Both the position numbers and the translations under genes were made by a program. From Cohnella nanjingensis (GTDB taxonomy: Bacteria > Bacillota > Bacilli > Paenibacillales > Paenibacillaceae), in assembly GCF_014212125.1 (NCBI RefSeq), contig NZ_JACJVP010000024.1, positions 248,001 through 312,000 of the forward strand: DNA of 64,000 bases, given 5' to 3'. Each line of letters opens with the position of its first letter. The first letter of the stretch is position 1. This document shows, in pieces, positions 1-7,907 of this stretch. The notes beneath the pieces were generated by a model. It did not search any database. It was not told where the DNA came from and saw only the letters and a program-made list of their open reading frames with translations.

Positions 1-1
1 A

Positions 2-337
2 GACCCCGAACTTCCGAAGATCCCGCCGGTCTCGCCGCGGAAGGCGTACGGGCAAGCCATCATGATCGAAGTGCTCAACCCGAAGACCTCGCTGTTCTTT
101 CTGGCGTTCTTGCCGCAGTTCGTGCATCCGGATCGCGGGTCGTCGATCGTGCAGTTTCTGGTTCTTGGCTTGATCTTCGTGCTGTTAAGCGCGATCTATA
201 CCACCGTCATCGCGGTCAGCGTCCGAGCCTTGGGCCGGGTGGTCAAGCGCGTATCGTGGATCGGACGCCTGAGCGGCAAGATCGTCGGGACGATCTATAT
301 CGGCCTTGGCGTGAGGGTCGCGCTCCAGCAGCGCTAG
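2..337 (+). CDS. LysE family translocator, C-terminal part
   Basis: The frame is open from the window edge, so the start lies upstream. The visible 111 residues contain the LysE-family signature GQAIMIEVLNPKTSLFFLAF, followed by two hydrophobic segments (about FLVLGLIFVLLSAIYTTVIAV and a final IVGTIYIGLGVRVAL). The family exports amino acids or small metabolites across the cytoplasmic membrane; the substrate cannot be told from this fragment. It ends just before a bidirectional terminator shared with the convergent TetR gene. Confidence 0.85.
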   Translation, partial: DPELPKIPPVSPRKAYGQAIMIEVLNPKTSLFFLAFLPQFVHPDRGSSIVQFLVLGLIFVLLSAIYTTVIAVSVRALGRVVKRVSWIGRLSGKIVGTIYIGLGVRVALQQR

Positions 338-391
338 GCGGGCGATGCGGCCCAGGACACACGGGCGCCGGCGGATCGAGCGTCCAATGGC

Positions 392-434
392 AAAAAAAGG
401 GATGAAGCAGATCAACCTGCTTCATCCCGTTTTT
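392..434. terminator. bidirectional Rho-independent terminator
   Basis: A 12-bp perfect stem (GGGATGAAGCAG at 399-410 with its complement at 417-428) has a 6-nt loop. It is flanked by seven A on the left and five T on the right, so it can end transcription of both the lysE-like gene and the convergent TetR gene. Confidence 0.9.
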
Positions 435-464
435 GCGTTCGCTTCCCTGCGCCTTCGACGCAGA

Positions 465-1058
465 TCAAGGCTTCCCGCAAATGCCGTAGAAGAAGATGTG
501 CACCATGCCCTCCAGGAAGCCGTCCATATCCTCGCTCTGCTGGGCCATGGACAGCATGAACTCGTACTGGTTCATGTAGAGTTGAATGAACGCCAGGACG
601 TGGTCGATGGAGACGGCCTCCGAGATCTCCCCGCTGTCCTTCCCTTCCTGGAGCATCCGGATCGTCAGCGGGATGGCTCTTTCCCGGTATCGCTCCTCGA
701 GATACCGGCTCAGCTCCTGATCCTCCGCGAGCAGCTCCCTGATTAATCCGGGCGGGAAGTCGTGGTAGATCGTTTTCTCCAGTCCGATGATGTGCTGGAT
801 CTGTTCTTTTAAGGAATGTCCTTCGTTCATGTACGCTTCGAAATCTTGAATGACGTTGTCGAAGAAGTCGCGGAATACCGCTCGGATCAGCTCGTCCTTG
901 TTCCCGAAATAGTTGTAGATCGTGACCTGCGAGACCTGGGCCGCGCTGGAGATGTCGGCGATCCGGATCTTCTTGGGCTCCGAGGTCCGAAGCAGGTCCA
1001 TGGTGGCCTTCGTGATCTTTTCTTTGATCTGGCTGGCGCGTTTCTCAAATCCGTTCAT
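465..1058 (-). CDS. TetR/AcrR family transcriptional regulator
   Basis: The 197-residue length is usual for TetR repressors. The N-terminal helix-turn-helix is clear at about residues 12-55 (IRIADISSAAQVSQVTIYNYF, then GNKDELI); the C-terminal all-helical ligand domain is not specific enough to name an inducer. The ATG follows an AGGGTGA ribosome binding site. The gene is divergent from an ABC exporter, and two identical inverted repeats lie in the shared intergenic region, so it very probably represses the exporter. TTCAC/GTGAA half-sites near its own start (1064-1079) suggest autoregulation. Confidence 0.92.
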   Translation of the reverse strand: MNGFEKRASQIKEKITKATMDLLRTSEPKKIRIADISSAAQVSQVTIYNYFGNKDELIRAVFRDFFDNVIQDFEAYMNEGHSLKEQIQHIIGLEKTIYHDFPPGLIRELLAEDQELSRYLEERYRERAIPLTIRMLQEGKDSGEISEAVSIDHVLAFIQLYMNQYEFMLSMAQQSEDMDGFLEGMVHIFFYGICGKP

Positions 1059-1102
1059 TGCCGTTCACCCTAACGTGAAGAAATAGTTTATGATCTAATT
1101 CG

Positions 1103-1128
1103 TGAAATATCACAGTTAAAATATTTCA
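1103..1128. promoter_or_regulatory. putative TetR operator 1
   Basis: Inverted repeat TGAAATAT, 10-nt gap, ATATTTCA. It lies 8 nt upstream of the -35 box of the exporter promoter. The same arms with the same gap recur at 1172-1197. Confidence 0.7.
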
Positions 1129-1136
1129 CAAAATCG

Positions 1137-1165
1137 TTGACGGAGGTATCGACGAGGTATATTAT
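1137..1165 (+). promoter_or_regulatory. sigma-A promoter of the ABC exporter
   Basis: TTGACG at 1137-1142 and TATTAT at 1160-1165 are separated by exactly 17 nt. The start of transcription would fall near 1172, inside the second inverted repeat, which fits repression by blocking initiation. Confidence 0.8.
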
Positions 1166-1171
1166 AACATA

Positions 1172-1197
1172 TGAAATATGAGGACTGGAATATTTCA
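1172..1197. promoter_or_regulatory. putative TetR operator 2
   Basis: Second copy of TGAAATAT, 10-nt gap, ATATTTCA, with arms and spacing identical to operator 1 and centred 69 bp downstream of it. It overlaps the predicted transcription start and lies before the ribosome binding site at 1215-1219. Confidence 0.7.
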
Positions 1198-1224
1198 TTT
1201 CTTCATTCCTCTTGGAGGTGCGGC

Positions 1225-2112
1225 ATGTTAACCGTTCAGCATTTAACGAAGACCTTTTCAAATGGCAAAGGAATATTCGATGTCTCGTTCTCGGTAGCCA
1301 AGGGCGAAGTCTTCGGCTTCCTGGGACCGAACGGCGCGGGGAAGTCGACGACGATCCGCCATATCATGGGCTTCATGAAGCCGGACCAAGGATCCGTGAA
1401 GGTGAACGGCCGGGATACTTGGAAGGAGCAGGGGAAGTTCCAGGCCGACGTCGGGTACCTGCCGGGAGAGATCGCCTTCGTCGAAGGGATGACCGGGAAG
1501 ACTTTCCTCGACTTCATGGCCGATATGCAGGGAATCCGGGATCTGTCCCGGCGCCGCCAATTGATCGAACGGCTGCAATTCGACGTGAACACGCCCATCC
1601 GGAAGATGTCCAAAGGCATGAAGCAAAAGGTCGGCATCGTGGCCGCCTTCATGCACGATCCCAAGGTGATCATCCTGGATGAGCCGACGTCGGGTCTCGA
1701 TCCATTGATGCAGAAGGTGTTCATCGAGATCGTGCTGGAGGAGAAGGTCCGGGGCAAGACGTTCCTGATGTCCTCCCACAGCTTCCCCGAGATCGAGCGT
1801 ACCTGCGACCGGGCGGCGATCATCAAGGACGGCGTCCTCATCGCCGTGAAGGACATTCACGAGCTGCAGTCCATGCAGCGCAAGCTGTTCGAGGTCACCT
1901 TCGAGGATGCGGCCGAGGCGGAGGCGTTCCTGCATTCGGGCTTGCCCGTCGAATCGCGCGAAGGCAATCGGATGCGGGTCGCCGTTCAGGGCGACTACGA
2001 CCGGTTCGTCGCGGAGACGGCCAAATACAGGGTGCGCAATATCGATATCTTCACGCAGAACCTGGAGGACATCTTCATGAATTACTATGACCGGAAGGGG
2101 ATCGCCCAATGA
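1225..2112 (+). CDS. ABC transporter ATP-binding protein (exporter type)
   Basis: The 295-residue ATPase has Walker A GPNGAGKST, an ABC signature in degenerate form (RKMSKGMKQKVGI), Walker B KVIILDEPTSGLDP and the switch His in SSHSF. The open frame extends upstream to 1171, but the ATG at 1225 has GGAGG 5 nt before it and starts at the family N-terminus (LTVQHLTKTF); an upstream start would also overlap the operator. It overlaps the permease gene by 4 nt. The pair forms a drug-type or ABC-2 exporter under the divergent TetR repressor; the exported compound is unknown. Confidence 0.93.
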   Translation: MLTVQHLTKTFSNGKGIFDVSFSVAKGEVFGFLGPNGAGKSTTIRHIMGFMKPDQGSVKVNGRDTWKEQGKFQADVGYLPGEIAFVEGMTGKTFLDFMADMQGIRDLSRRRQLIERLQFDVNTPIRKMSKGMKQKVGIVAAFMHDPKVIILDEPTSGLDPLMQKVFIEIVLEEKVRGKTFLMSSHSFPEIERTCDRAAIIKDGVLIAVKDIHELQSMQRKLFEVTFEDAAEAEAFLHSGLPVESREGNRMRVAVQGDYDRFVAETAKYRVRNIDIFTQNLEDIFMNYYDRKGIAQ

Positions 2113-2918
2113 ACGCCGCCTTGTACAGGAGAATGCTGAAGGTCAATATGAAGGGCTTCATGAACTACGCCATCGGATCGGCGTTCTATATTCTGCTGAT
2201 GTTCTGGCTCTATCCCGGCATCGCCCAGAACGCGAAGGCCATCGACGATCTGGTGGCGTCCATGCCCAAGGGCGTCGGCAGCGCCTTCGGCCTCAACGGA
2301 TTCGGCACGGCCGAGGCGTTCATCTCGGGCGAATATTACGGGTTGATCCTGGTGCTCATCCTCGCGGTCGTCTGCGTGCAGCTGTCGACGCAGCTCATGG
2401 CCAAACTGGTCGATCAAGGCGCGATGGCCTATCTGCTGTCCGCTCCGACGACCAGAGGCAAGGTCGCCTTCACGCAAGCGGCCGTCCTGACGACCGGACT
2501 GTTCCTGATCCTGGCGGTCACGACCCTCGCCGGGTTCGCGGGGGACGCCTGGTTCCTGCGGAGAGACTACGCGTTCGACACCGCCGGCTTCATCCGGCTG
2601 AATACGGCCGCGTTCCTGCTCTTCTTCGCCGTCGCGGGCATCGCCTTCCTGGTATCGGCGCTCTCCAATGACGAGAAGAAGGCGCGCGGCATCTCCGGAC
2701 TGATCACGTTCGGGTTCTTCAGCCTGGACTTGATCGGCAAGTTCAGCGACAAGATCGACTGGATGCGGAATATCTCCCTCTTCTCGCTGTATCGCCCGGG
2801 CGAGGTGGTTAACGGAGAGGGAGACATGGTCGCCGCCTTCATCGTCCTTGCCGCGATCGGGCTCGTCGCGTTCGGCCTCGCCATCGCGCTGTTCCGCAAG
2901 CGCGACCTGCCTCTATAA
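2109..2918 (+). CDS. ABC transporter permease (ABC-2 type)
   Basis: A 269-residue membrane protein with about six hydrophobic segments, for example GSAFYILLMFWLYPGI and IVLAAIGLVAFGLAIALF. The start ATG overlaps the stop of the ATPase gene (ATGA), so the two are translationally coupled. It has the size and topology of the membrane subunit of ABC-2 exporters. A short basic end (FRKRDLPL) closes the protein. The 297 bases that follow carry no gene until queC; they hold the queC promoter and riboswitch. Confidence 0.88.
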   Translation: MNAALYRRMLKVNMKGFMNYAIGSAFYILLMFWLYPGIAQNAKAIDDLVASMPKGVGSAFGLNGFGTAEAFISGEYYGLILVLILAVVCVQLSTQLMAKLVDQGAMAYLLSAPTTRGKVAFTQAAVLTTGLFLILAVTTLAGFAGDAWFLRRDYAFDTAGFIRLNTAAFLLFFAVAGIAFLVSALSNDEKKARGISGLITFGFFSLDLIGKFSDKIDWMRNISLFSLYRPGEVVNGEGDMVAAFIVLAAIGLVAFGLAIALFRKRDLPL

Positions 2919-3072
2919 ACGAAAGGGCGATGGGCGTTCCAGAAAGGCTGCATTGGGGTAGGGATATTCCGGCAGTTTGGAGACAGGAGGAGCGTCTCAG
3001 GCGCCTGCCAATCCGCTCCATAACTATGGCTGAAGCTTGCGATCGAACGAGCATGACGGCTTCAAAATGTAG

Positions 3073-3078
3073 TATAAT
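3073..3078 (+). promoter_or_regulatory. -10 box of the queCDE transcript
   Basis: A perfect TATAAT lies about 46 nt before the preQ1 aptamer. No good -35 box is seen at 17 nt; the sequence there is GC-rich, so the promoter is only partly supported. A GC-rich hairpin (3099-3122) lies between it and the aptamer. Confidence 0.5.
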
Positions 3079-3123
3079 GCAAAGTAACCGCATAAATGCC
3101 GACGACACCCCGGTGGCGTCGGG

Positions 3124-3158
3124 AGAGGTTCTAGAACACCCTCTATAAAAAACTAAGG
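3124..3158 (+). ncRNA. preQ1 class I riboswitch aptamer
   Basis: The P1 stem AGAGG (3124-3128) pairs with CCTCT (3140-3144). It is followed by the A-rich tail TATAAAAAACTAA, whose CTA (3153-3155) can pair with TAG (3132-3134) to form the P2 pseudoknot. This is the class I preQ1 consensus, nearly identical to the Bacillus subtilis queC leader. It senses 7-aminomethyl-7-deazaguanine and sits directly before queC, as in many Bacillota. Confidence 0.95.
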
Positions 3159-3188
3159 AAACGGTATCTCCTTAGATATCGTTTTTTT
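3153..3188 (+). terminator. riboswitch expression platform: terminator and antiterminator
   Basis: A 9-bp stem (3161-3169 with 3174-3182, loop CCTT) followed by seven T forms an intrinsic terminator. The competing stem pairs CTAAGGA (3153-3159) with TCCTTAG (3169-3175). The CTA used by the antiterminator is the same CTA needed for the aptamer pseudoknot, so ligand binding should free the terminator and turn queCDE off. Confidence 0.85.
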
Positions 3189-3215
3189 GTCGTTCTAAGA
3201 GAGGAGCGCGACAAG

Positions 3216-3881
3216 ATGAATCGAGAAAAAGCAGTCGTCGTCTTTAGCGGCGGCCAAGATAGCACAACCTGCCTGTTCTGGGCGATGCAGCGCTTCGGCG
3301 AGGTGGAAGCCGTCACCTTCAACTATGGGCAGCGTCATCAACTGGAGCTGGACTGCGCGGCGCGGATTGCGAAGGAGCAGCAGGTGAGGCACCACGTGCT
3401 GGATATGTCTCTGCTGAACCAGCTGGCGCCCAATGCGCTGACGAGGCAGGAGATCGCGATCGAGGACAAGGAGGGCGAGCTGCCGACGACCTTCGTCGAC
3501 GGGCGCAACCTGCTGTTCTTGACGTTCGCGGCGGTATTGGCCAAGCAGATCGGGGCGAAGCATATCGTGACCGGCGTGTGCGAGACGGACTTCAGCGGCT
3601 ATCCGGATTGCCGGGACGTCTTTATCAAATCGCTGAACGTGACGCTGAACCTGTCGATGGACTATCCCTTCGTCATCGACACGCCGCTGATGTGGCTGAC
3701 CAAGGCGCAGACATGGCAGATGGCCGGCGAGCTCGGCGTGCTGGACTACGTGCGGGAACGGACGCTCACTTGCTACAACGGCATCGTAGCCGACGGCTGC
3801 GGCGACTGCCCGTCCTGCCGCCTTCGCAAGAAAGGGTGGGAGGAATATGTCCAGGCGAAGAATGAGGGGGTCGCGTTATGA
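3216..3881 (+). CDS. queC: 7-cyano-7-deazaguanine synthase QueC
   Basis: QueC converts 7-carboxy-7-deazaguanine to preQ0 with ATP and ammonia. The 221-residue protein has the PP-loop ATP pyrophosphatase motif SGGQDSTTC at residues 11-19, and the C-terminal zinc-binding cysteines in CGDCPSC preceded by TCYNG. The length matches the family. It is the first gene of a 4-nt overlapping queC-queD-queE operon controlled by a preQ1 riboswitch. The GAGGAG ribosome binding site lies just after the terminator. Confidence 0.97.
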   Translation: MNREKAVVVFSGGQDSTTCLFWAMQRFGEVEAVTFNYGQRHQLELDCAARIAKEQQVRHHVLDMSLLNQLAPNALTRQEIAIEDKEGELPTTFVDGRNLLFLTFAAVLAKQIGAKHIVTGVCETDFSGYPDCRDVFIKSLNVTLNLSMDYPFVIDTPLMWLTKAQTWQMAGELGVLDYVRERTLTCYNGIVADGCGDCPSCRLRKKGWEEYVQAKNEGVAL

Positions 3882-4318
3882 TCCAACAAATCTACCCTTC
3901 GGTGGCTCACCCCTACCGCTATGAACTGAACAAGGACCTGCAATTCGCAGCTGCGCACTACGTACCGGCCGATGCCGCGGGCAAGTGCAGCCGGATGCAC
4001 GGGCACACCTACTTCGTCAACGTGACGATCGCGGGGGACGAATTGAACGCGGAAGGCTTCCTGGTCAACTTCGCGGAGATCAAACAGCTGATCCACGACC
4101 GTTTCGACCATTCGGTACTGAACGAGCACGAGGCTTACTTCCAAGACGACGATCCGGATCGCTACCCGACGACGGAGATCGTCGCCCGCACGATCGCGGA
4201 GATCGTGCAGGACGGGCTCGACCGTTCGGACAACAAGCCGCGGTGCGTACAAGTCTTCTTGAGAGAGACGCCGACCAGCTATGTCGTATACCGGCCGCAG
4301 GCCGGGAGGACCCGATGA
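3878..4318 (+). CDS. queD: 6-carboxy-5,6,7,8-tetrahydropterin synthase QueD
   Basis: QueD converts dihydroneopterin triphosphate to 6-carboxytetrahydropterin, the first dedicated step of deazaguanine synthesis. The 146-residue protein shows the zinc-binding histidines of the PTPS fold: FAAAHY near residue 25 and MHGHTY near residue 40. The catalytic Asp-His region is seen in [10 protein letters not shown], and ETPTSYVVY is near the C-terminus. It overlaps queC by ATGA and queE by ATGA, so all three are translationally coupled. Confidence 0.96.
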   Translation: MIQQIYPSVAHPYRYELNKDLQFAAAHYVPADAAGKCSRMHGHTYFVNVTIAGDELNAEGFLVNFAEIKQLIHDRFDHSVLNEHEAYFQDDDPDRYPTTEIVARTIAEIVQDGLDRSDNKPRCVQVFLRETPTSYVVYRPQAGRTR

Positions 4319-5046
4319 CCGCCGCTGGCCGCTTCCCCGTCATGGAGATCTTCGGTCCCACGGTGCAGGGAGAAGGGATGGTCATCGGGCGGAAAACGAT
4401 GTTCGTGCGCACGGCGGGCTGCGACTATGCCTGCTCCTGGTGCGATTCGGCCTTCACCTGGGACGGCACGGGCAAGCGGGACATCCGCATGCTGACCGCG
4501 GCGGAGATCGTCTCGGAGTTGTTCCGGCTAGGCGGCGAGTCGTTCTCCCATGTCACCCTATCGGGCGGCAATCCGGCGCTCCTGGCGCGCCTGGACGAAC
4601 TGATCGCTCTGCTGCACGATCGGGGAATCGAGGTGGCGCTGGAGACGCAGGGCAGCCTGTGGCGGGATTGGTTCCTGGCGATCGACGATCTGACGCTATC
4701 CCCCAAGCCGCCCAGCTCGGGGATGAACGCCGATTGGGCCGTGCTCGATCAGCTGGTCGCCAAGCTGACGGAGCTCAACCGCAATTATAGCCTGAAGGTC
4801 GTCGTGTTCGACGAGACGGATCTGGCCTACGCCGGAGAGGTCCATCGCCGGTATCCGCACGCCTCCCTGTATCTGCAGTCGGGCAACGACGATCTCGCGG
4901 AACGCGATCCGGCGGTGCTGCTGAATCGCCTGCTGCGGCGCTACGAGTGGCTGGTCCAGCGCGTCATGGATTCGACTTCGCTCAAGTCCGTGCGGGTGCT
5001 GCCGCAGCTTCATGCCTGGCTGTGGGGCAACAAACGCGGCGTCTAG
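4315..5046 (+). CDS. queE: 7-carboxy-7-deazaguanine synthase QueE (radical SAM)
   Basis: QueE contracts the pterin ring to 7-carboxy-7-deazaguanine using a 4Fe-4S cluster and S-adenosylmethionine. The 243-residue product begins [20 protein letters not shown], which is the family N-terminus; its ATG overlaps the queD stop, so the much longer open frame upstream in the same phase is not coding. The cluster motif CX3CX2C is seen as CDYACSWC, and the SAM-binding GGNPA follows. No queF is present in the window, so a later step (preQ0 to preQ1) must be encoded elsewhere. Confidence 0.96.
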   Translation: MTAAGRFPVMEIFGPTVQGEGMVIGRKTMFVRTAGCDYACSWCDSAFTWDGTGKRDIRMLTAAEIVSELFRLGGESFSHVTLSGGNPALLARLDELIALLHDRGIEVALETQGSLWRDWFLAIDDLTLSPKPPSSGMNADWAVLDQLVAKLTELNRNYSLKVVVFDETDLAYAGEVHRRYPHASLYLQSGNDDLAERDPAVLLNRLLRRYEWLVQRVMDSTSLKSVRVLPQLHAWLWGNKRGV

Positions 5047-5095
5047 CCGCGGAAGGTCGAACGACGCCGGACCGATAAATACGAGATGGTTTGGG

Positions 5096-5140
5096 AAACC
5101 GGATCCCTTTGCCGACCGCAAAGGAGAATCCGGTTTTTTT
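5096..5140 (+). terminator. terminator after queE
   Basis: A long stem (AAACCGGAT at 5096-5104 with ATCCGGTTT ending at 5136, inner stem CCTTTGC/GCAAAGG) is followed by seven T. Confidence 0.92.
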
Positions 5141-5524
5141 CTTTGGATACCGCGAAGGGCGCCGCGAGGCGGAATGGACAGAGCGAATCGGCTATGACCC
5201 CGCAGGGCAAAGGCCGTATCTCCAACTCTGAAAAAAATAGATCTACCCATACATGTCATATATATGTTAGATTGATAGGTTGTCATTTTCATGAATTTTC
5301 ATGCCCAACAAGGGGGTAAACGCATTCATCGTGTTGGCGGAAATCAAAATAAGAATGTCATCTATATTGACACCTCGGCGGATAGAAATTATTATAATTA
5401 TCATCAATGGAGAAAATAACTCCTTGAAAGAATGAAAATGGCGGTAAATACATCGTAAAACCCCTTAATACACACTTTTCCAGCCTTAATTACTCTCATG
5501 GTGAAATTAATTAGGAGAATGCCC
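5141..5524. other. intergenic region before the ROK regulator
   Basis: No gene is supported in this 384-nt stretch. It becomes AT-rich from about 5225, contains the 14-bp palindrome CATGAATTTTCATG at 5290-5303 (a possible operator) and the promoter at 5367-5398, and leaves a leader of about 120 nt before the regulator gene. Confidence 0.6.
5367..5398 (+). promoter_or_regulatory. sigma-A promoter of the ROK regulator gene
   Basis: A perfect TTGACA (5367-5372) is followed at 17 nt by TATTAT (5390-5395), which overlaps a TATAAT at 5393-5398. Confidence 0.75.
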
Positions 5525-6682
5525 GTGGAGAAGCACGATCAAGGATTCATGAAGAAGCAGAACAAGCTGACGGTCTTCGAGATCATCAAGAATCACCATC
5601 CGATCTCGCGCGCCTCGATCGCCAAGCGAACGGGCATGAGCCCGACGACGGTGAGTCGGATCGTCGGGGAGTTGACGGAGCAGGGATACTTGCTGAACTC
5701 GGAGCAGATCTCCGCCGGTCTCGGCCGGAAGTCGACGCTCCTCAGCATGGTGAACGCGGCCGTGCTGTCGGTGGGCGTCGAGCTGGACCGTACGGTCATG
5801 AGCGTCGGCATCGTCGACATCCAAGGCAAGCTGGTGTGCAGCGGTAAGTATTCGCGGGCCCCGGACGAGAGTCCCGATCGGACGATCGATCGGATCGGCG
5901 AAGCGATCGAGCAGCTGACGCAGCTGCAATCCATCGACAAGACCCGCATCGTCGGCATCGGCGTCGGACTGCCCGGCATCGTGAACAACGAGGAGGGGAT
6001 CGTCGTCTTCTCCGTCCAGCTCGGCTGGAAGAACGTGCCGCTCGCCGCGCGATTGAAGGAGCTGACCGGCTACGAGATCGCGGTCGACAACGAACTCAAG
6101 GTGCGGGCGCTAGCCGAGCATCTGAAGGGGGCGGCGGTCGGATCGAGGCGGACCGCGCTGCTGGGCTTCGGTCATGGCGTCGGCTCTGCCATCATCCTCG
6201 AGGGCGATATCTACCGGGGCCACATGAACAGCGCGGGCGAGATCGGGCATACGACGGTCGATCCCAGCGGCATGATGTGCGAGTGCGGCAAATCCGGTTG
6301 CTTGCAGACGTATATCAATATCGGCTCGCTGCTGTCCGAAGCCAATCGGATTCGTCCGATGAGCACGATCGAAGAGCTGTTCGACGCGAGGCGCGCGGGG
6401 GAGCATTGGGCGGTTCATCTGATCGAGCGCGCGCTCATGTATATGGCCATCACGATCAACAACGTCGTCTGCATGTACAACCCCGACAGCGTCATCTTGA
6501 GCGGAGAGCTGGTGGACAAGTTCCCCGAGATCTATGAAGAGGTTGAGAAGCTGTATCTCTCCCGCTACGTCTGGATGCCCTTAGTCGGATCGTTCGCCTT
6601 TCACCGTTCGATGCTGGACGAGAGAGGCGTCATGATCGGTTCGGGCCTGCTGTCGCAGAATCGGTTTTTTGCATTGGAATAA
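5525..6682 (+). CDS. ROK family transcriptional regulator (NagC/XylR type)
   Basis: A winged helix-turn-helix (about residues 20-65, SRASIAKRTGMSPTTVSRIVG) is fused to a ROK domain. The sugar-binding GEIGHTTVDPSG and the zinc motif CECGKSGC are present, but the phosphate-binding DxGxT of ROK kinases is replaced by VELDRT, as expected for a regulator and not a kinase. GTG at 5525 is chosen because AGGAG lies 7 nt before it; ATG at 5519 or 5498 are alternatives. It heads the peptide/fucoside utilisation block and probably controls it in response to a sugar. Confidence 0.9.
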   Translation: MEKHDQGFMKKQNKLTVFEIIKNHHPISRASIAKRTGMSPTTVSRIVGELTEQGYLLNSEQISAGLGRKSTLLSMVNAAVLSVGVELDRTVMSVGIVDIQGKLVCSGKYSRAPDESPDRTIDRIGEAIEQLTQLQSIDKTRIVGIGVGLPGIVNNEEGIVVFSVQLGWKNVPLAARLKELTGYEIAVDNELKVRALAEHLKGAAVGSRRTALLGFGHGVGSAIILEGDIYRGHMNSAGEIGHTTVDPSGMMCECGKSGCLQTYINIGSLLSEANRIRPMSTIEELFDARRAGEHWAVHLIERALMYMAITINNVVCMYNPDSVILSGELVDKFPEIYEEVEKLYLSRYVWMPLVGSFAFHRSMLDERGVMIGSGLLSQNRFFALE

Positions 6683-6709
6683 GCTTCGGAGAACTGGGGG
6701 GCCGGCATC

Positions 6710-7705
6710 ATGGGATTCAAGCCATTGGTTGAAGAATATCGGGGCGGTGTCCTCGAGAACGTGCACTACGGCGCGATTAGCGTCGTGGACGAGCACGGAC
6801 GCATCCTGTACAAGGCCGGCGATCCGGCGCATATGACGTTCCTGCGATCGGCGGCCAAGCCCTTCCAGGCGATGCCCGTCATGAAGCGCCGCATTGACGA
6901 AGCGTACGGCCTCACGGGGCAGGAAGCCGCGTTGTTCGCCGCCTCGCACCGGGGCGAAGCGTATCACGTCGCGTCGCTGGAGTCGCTGTTCCGCAAGATG
7001 GGACTTCGCGAAGACGACCTCCACTGCTGCGCCAGTTATCCGCTCAACGAGGAGGCCAAGGCGGAGCGCCTGCGCGCCCATGAGCCGAAGCGCCGGATCT
7101 TCCACAACTGCTCGGGCAAGCATGCCGGATTAATGGGACTCAGCAAGCATATGGGCTGGGACGAGCGGACCTACTACGACCTCTCGCATCCCGTTCAGCA
7201 GGAGATTCTGGACGTCGCGGCGGATATCGCCGAGGTGCCGAAGGATGCGATCCCGCTCGGCGTCGACGGCTGCGGACTGCCGATCTTCGCGCTCCCGCTT
7301 CACAAGATCGCGTACGCCTATCTGAAGCTGGCCTGTCCCGACCTGATCGGGGATCCCGGCAACCGCCAAGCCGCCGCCGCGATCGCCAAGTTGATGAACG
7401 ACAATCCGGATATGATCGCGGATCGGAAGTTCGTCTGCTCGGCGCTGCTGCGGGACGACAATCTGTCGGCCAAAGGCGGGGCGAAGGGCGTCTACGGCAT
7501 CGGGCTGCGCAAGGAGCGGATCGGCATCTCGCTCAAAGTATCCGACGGCTCGGAGCAGGTGTGGCCGTGCATCATCGCCTCCATCCTGGAGCGGCTCGGA
7601 TACGGCAACCAAGCGACGATCGACCGGCTATACGCGCTCGTCCCGAACGAGATTGTGAACGACGGCGGCACGCCGGTCGGAGAACGCCGGGCCGTATTTC
7701 ATTGA
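6710..7705 (+). CDS. asparaginase II family protein
   Basis: The 331-residue protein matches the asparaginase II family (Rhizobium type, PF06089), which releases ammonia from L-asparagine and is unrelated to the EcAII fold. Diagnostic segments are RSAAKPFQAMP near residue 45, ASHRGEAYHV near residue 80, HNCSGKHAGLM near 135 and GVDGCGLPIFALPL near 180. It follows the ROK regulator by 27 nt with a GGGGG ribosome binding site and precedes a peptide importer. A role on asparagine released from imported peptides is an inference; it is not a glycosylasparaginase by sequence. Confidence 0.88.
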   Translation: MGFKPLVEEYRGGVLENVHYGAISVVDEHGRILYKAGDPAHMTFLRSAAKPFQAMPVMKRRIDEAYGLTGQEAALFAASHRGEAYHVASLESLFRKMGLREDDLHCCASYPLNEEAKAERLRAHEPKRRIFHNCSGKHAGLMGLSKHMGWDERTYYDLSHPVQQEILDVAADIAEVPKDAIPLGVDGCGLPIFALPLHKIAYAYLKLACPDLIGDPGNRQAAAAIAKLMNDNPDMIADRKFVCSALLRDDNLSAKGGAKGVYGIGLRKERIGISLKVSDGSEQVWPCIIASILERLGYGNQATIDRLYALVPNEIVNDGGTPVGERRAVFH

Positions 7706-7751
7706 CCATTTAGAATGGATAAGTTTCACGATTATCCATTTCTAAATGGTC
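7704..7751 (+). other. large hairpin overlapping the asparaginase stop codon
   Basis: Arms 7704-7722 and 7732-7751 are complementary over 19 bp with one bulged base and a 9-nt loop. No T-run follows, so it is more likely an RNA stability or processing structure than a terminator. Confidence 0.7.
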
Positions 7752-7757
7752 TCCGAT

Positions 7758-7799
7758 AAAAACGTCTCGCCCTCTTTCAGGGACGGCGAAGCCGTTTTT
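7758..7799 (+). terminator. terminator between asparaginase and importer genes
   Basis: AAAACG pairs with CGTTTT around an inner TCGCC/GGCGA stem, and the 3' side ends in five T. It would separate the regulator-asparaginase transcript from the importer transcript, but no strong promoter is seen before 7908, so read-through is likely to matter. Confidence 0.6.
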
Positions 7800-7907
7800 A
7801 CTTGGGAACATTGATCGGATTCAAGTGCGGGAGTAATCTCCATGTCCCGATCGCGGTCTGACAGGGAGCTATTCTAATACAACAATAATGGATAGGGAGT
7901 GTTGAGG

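Noticed and set aside
3985..4314. Extension of the queE frame into queD
   Set aside because: The extension is an off-frame reading of queD, and the radical SAM family N-terminus begins at 4315.
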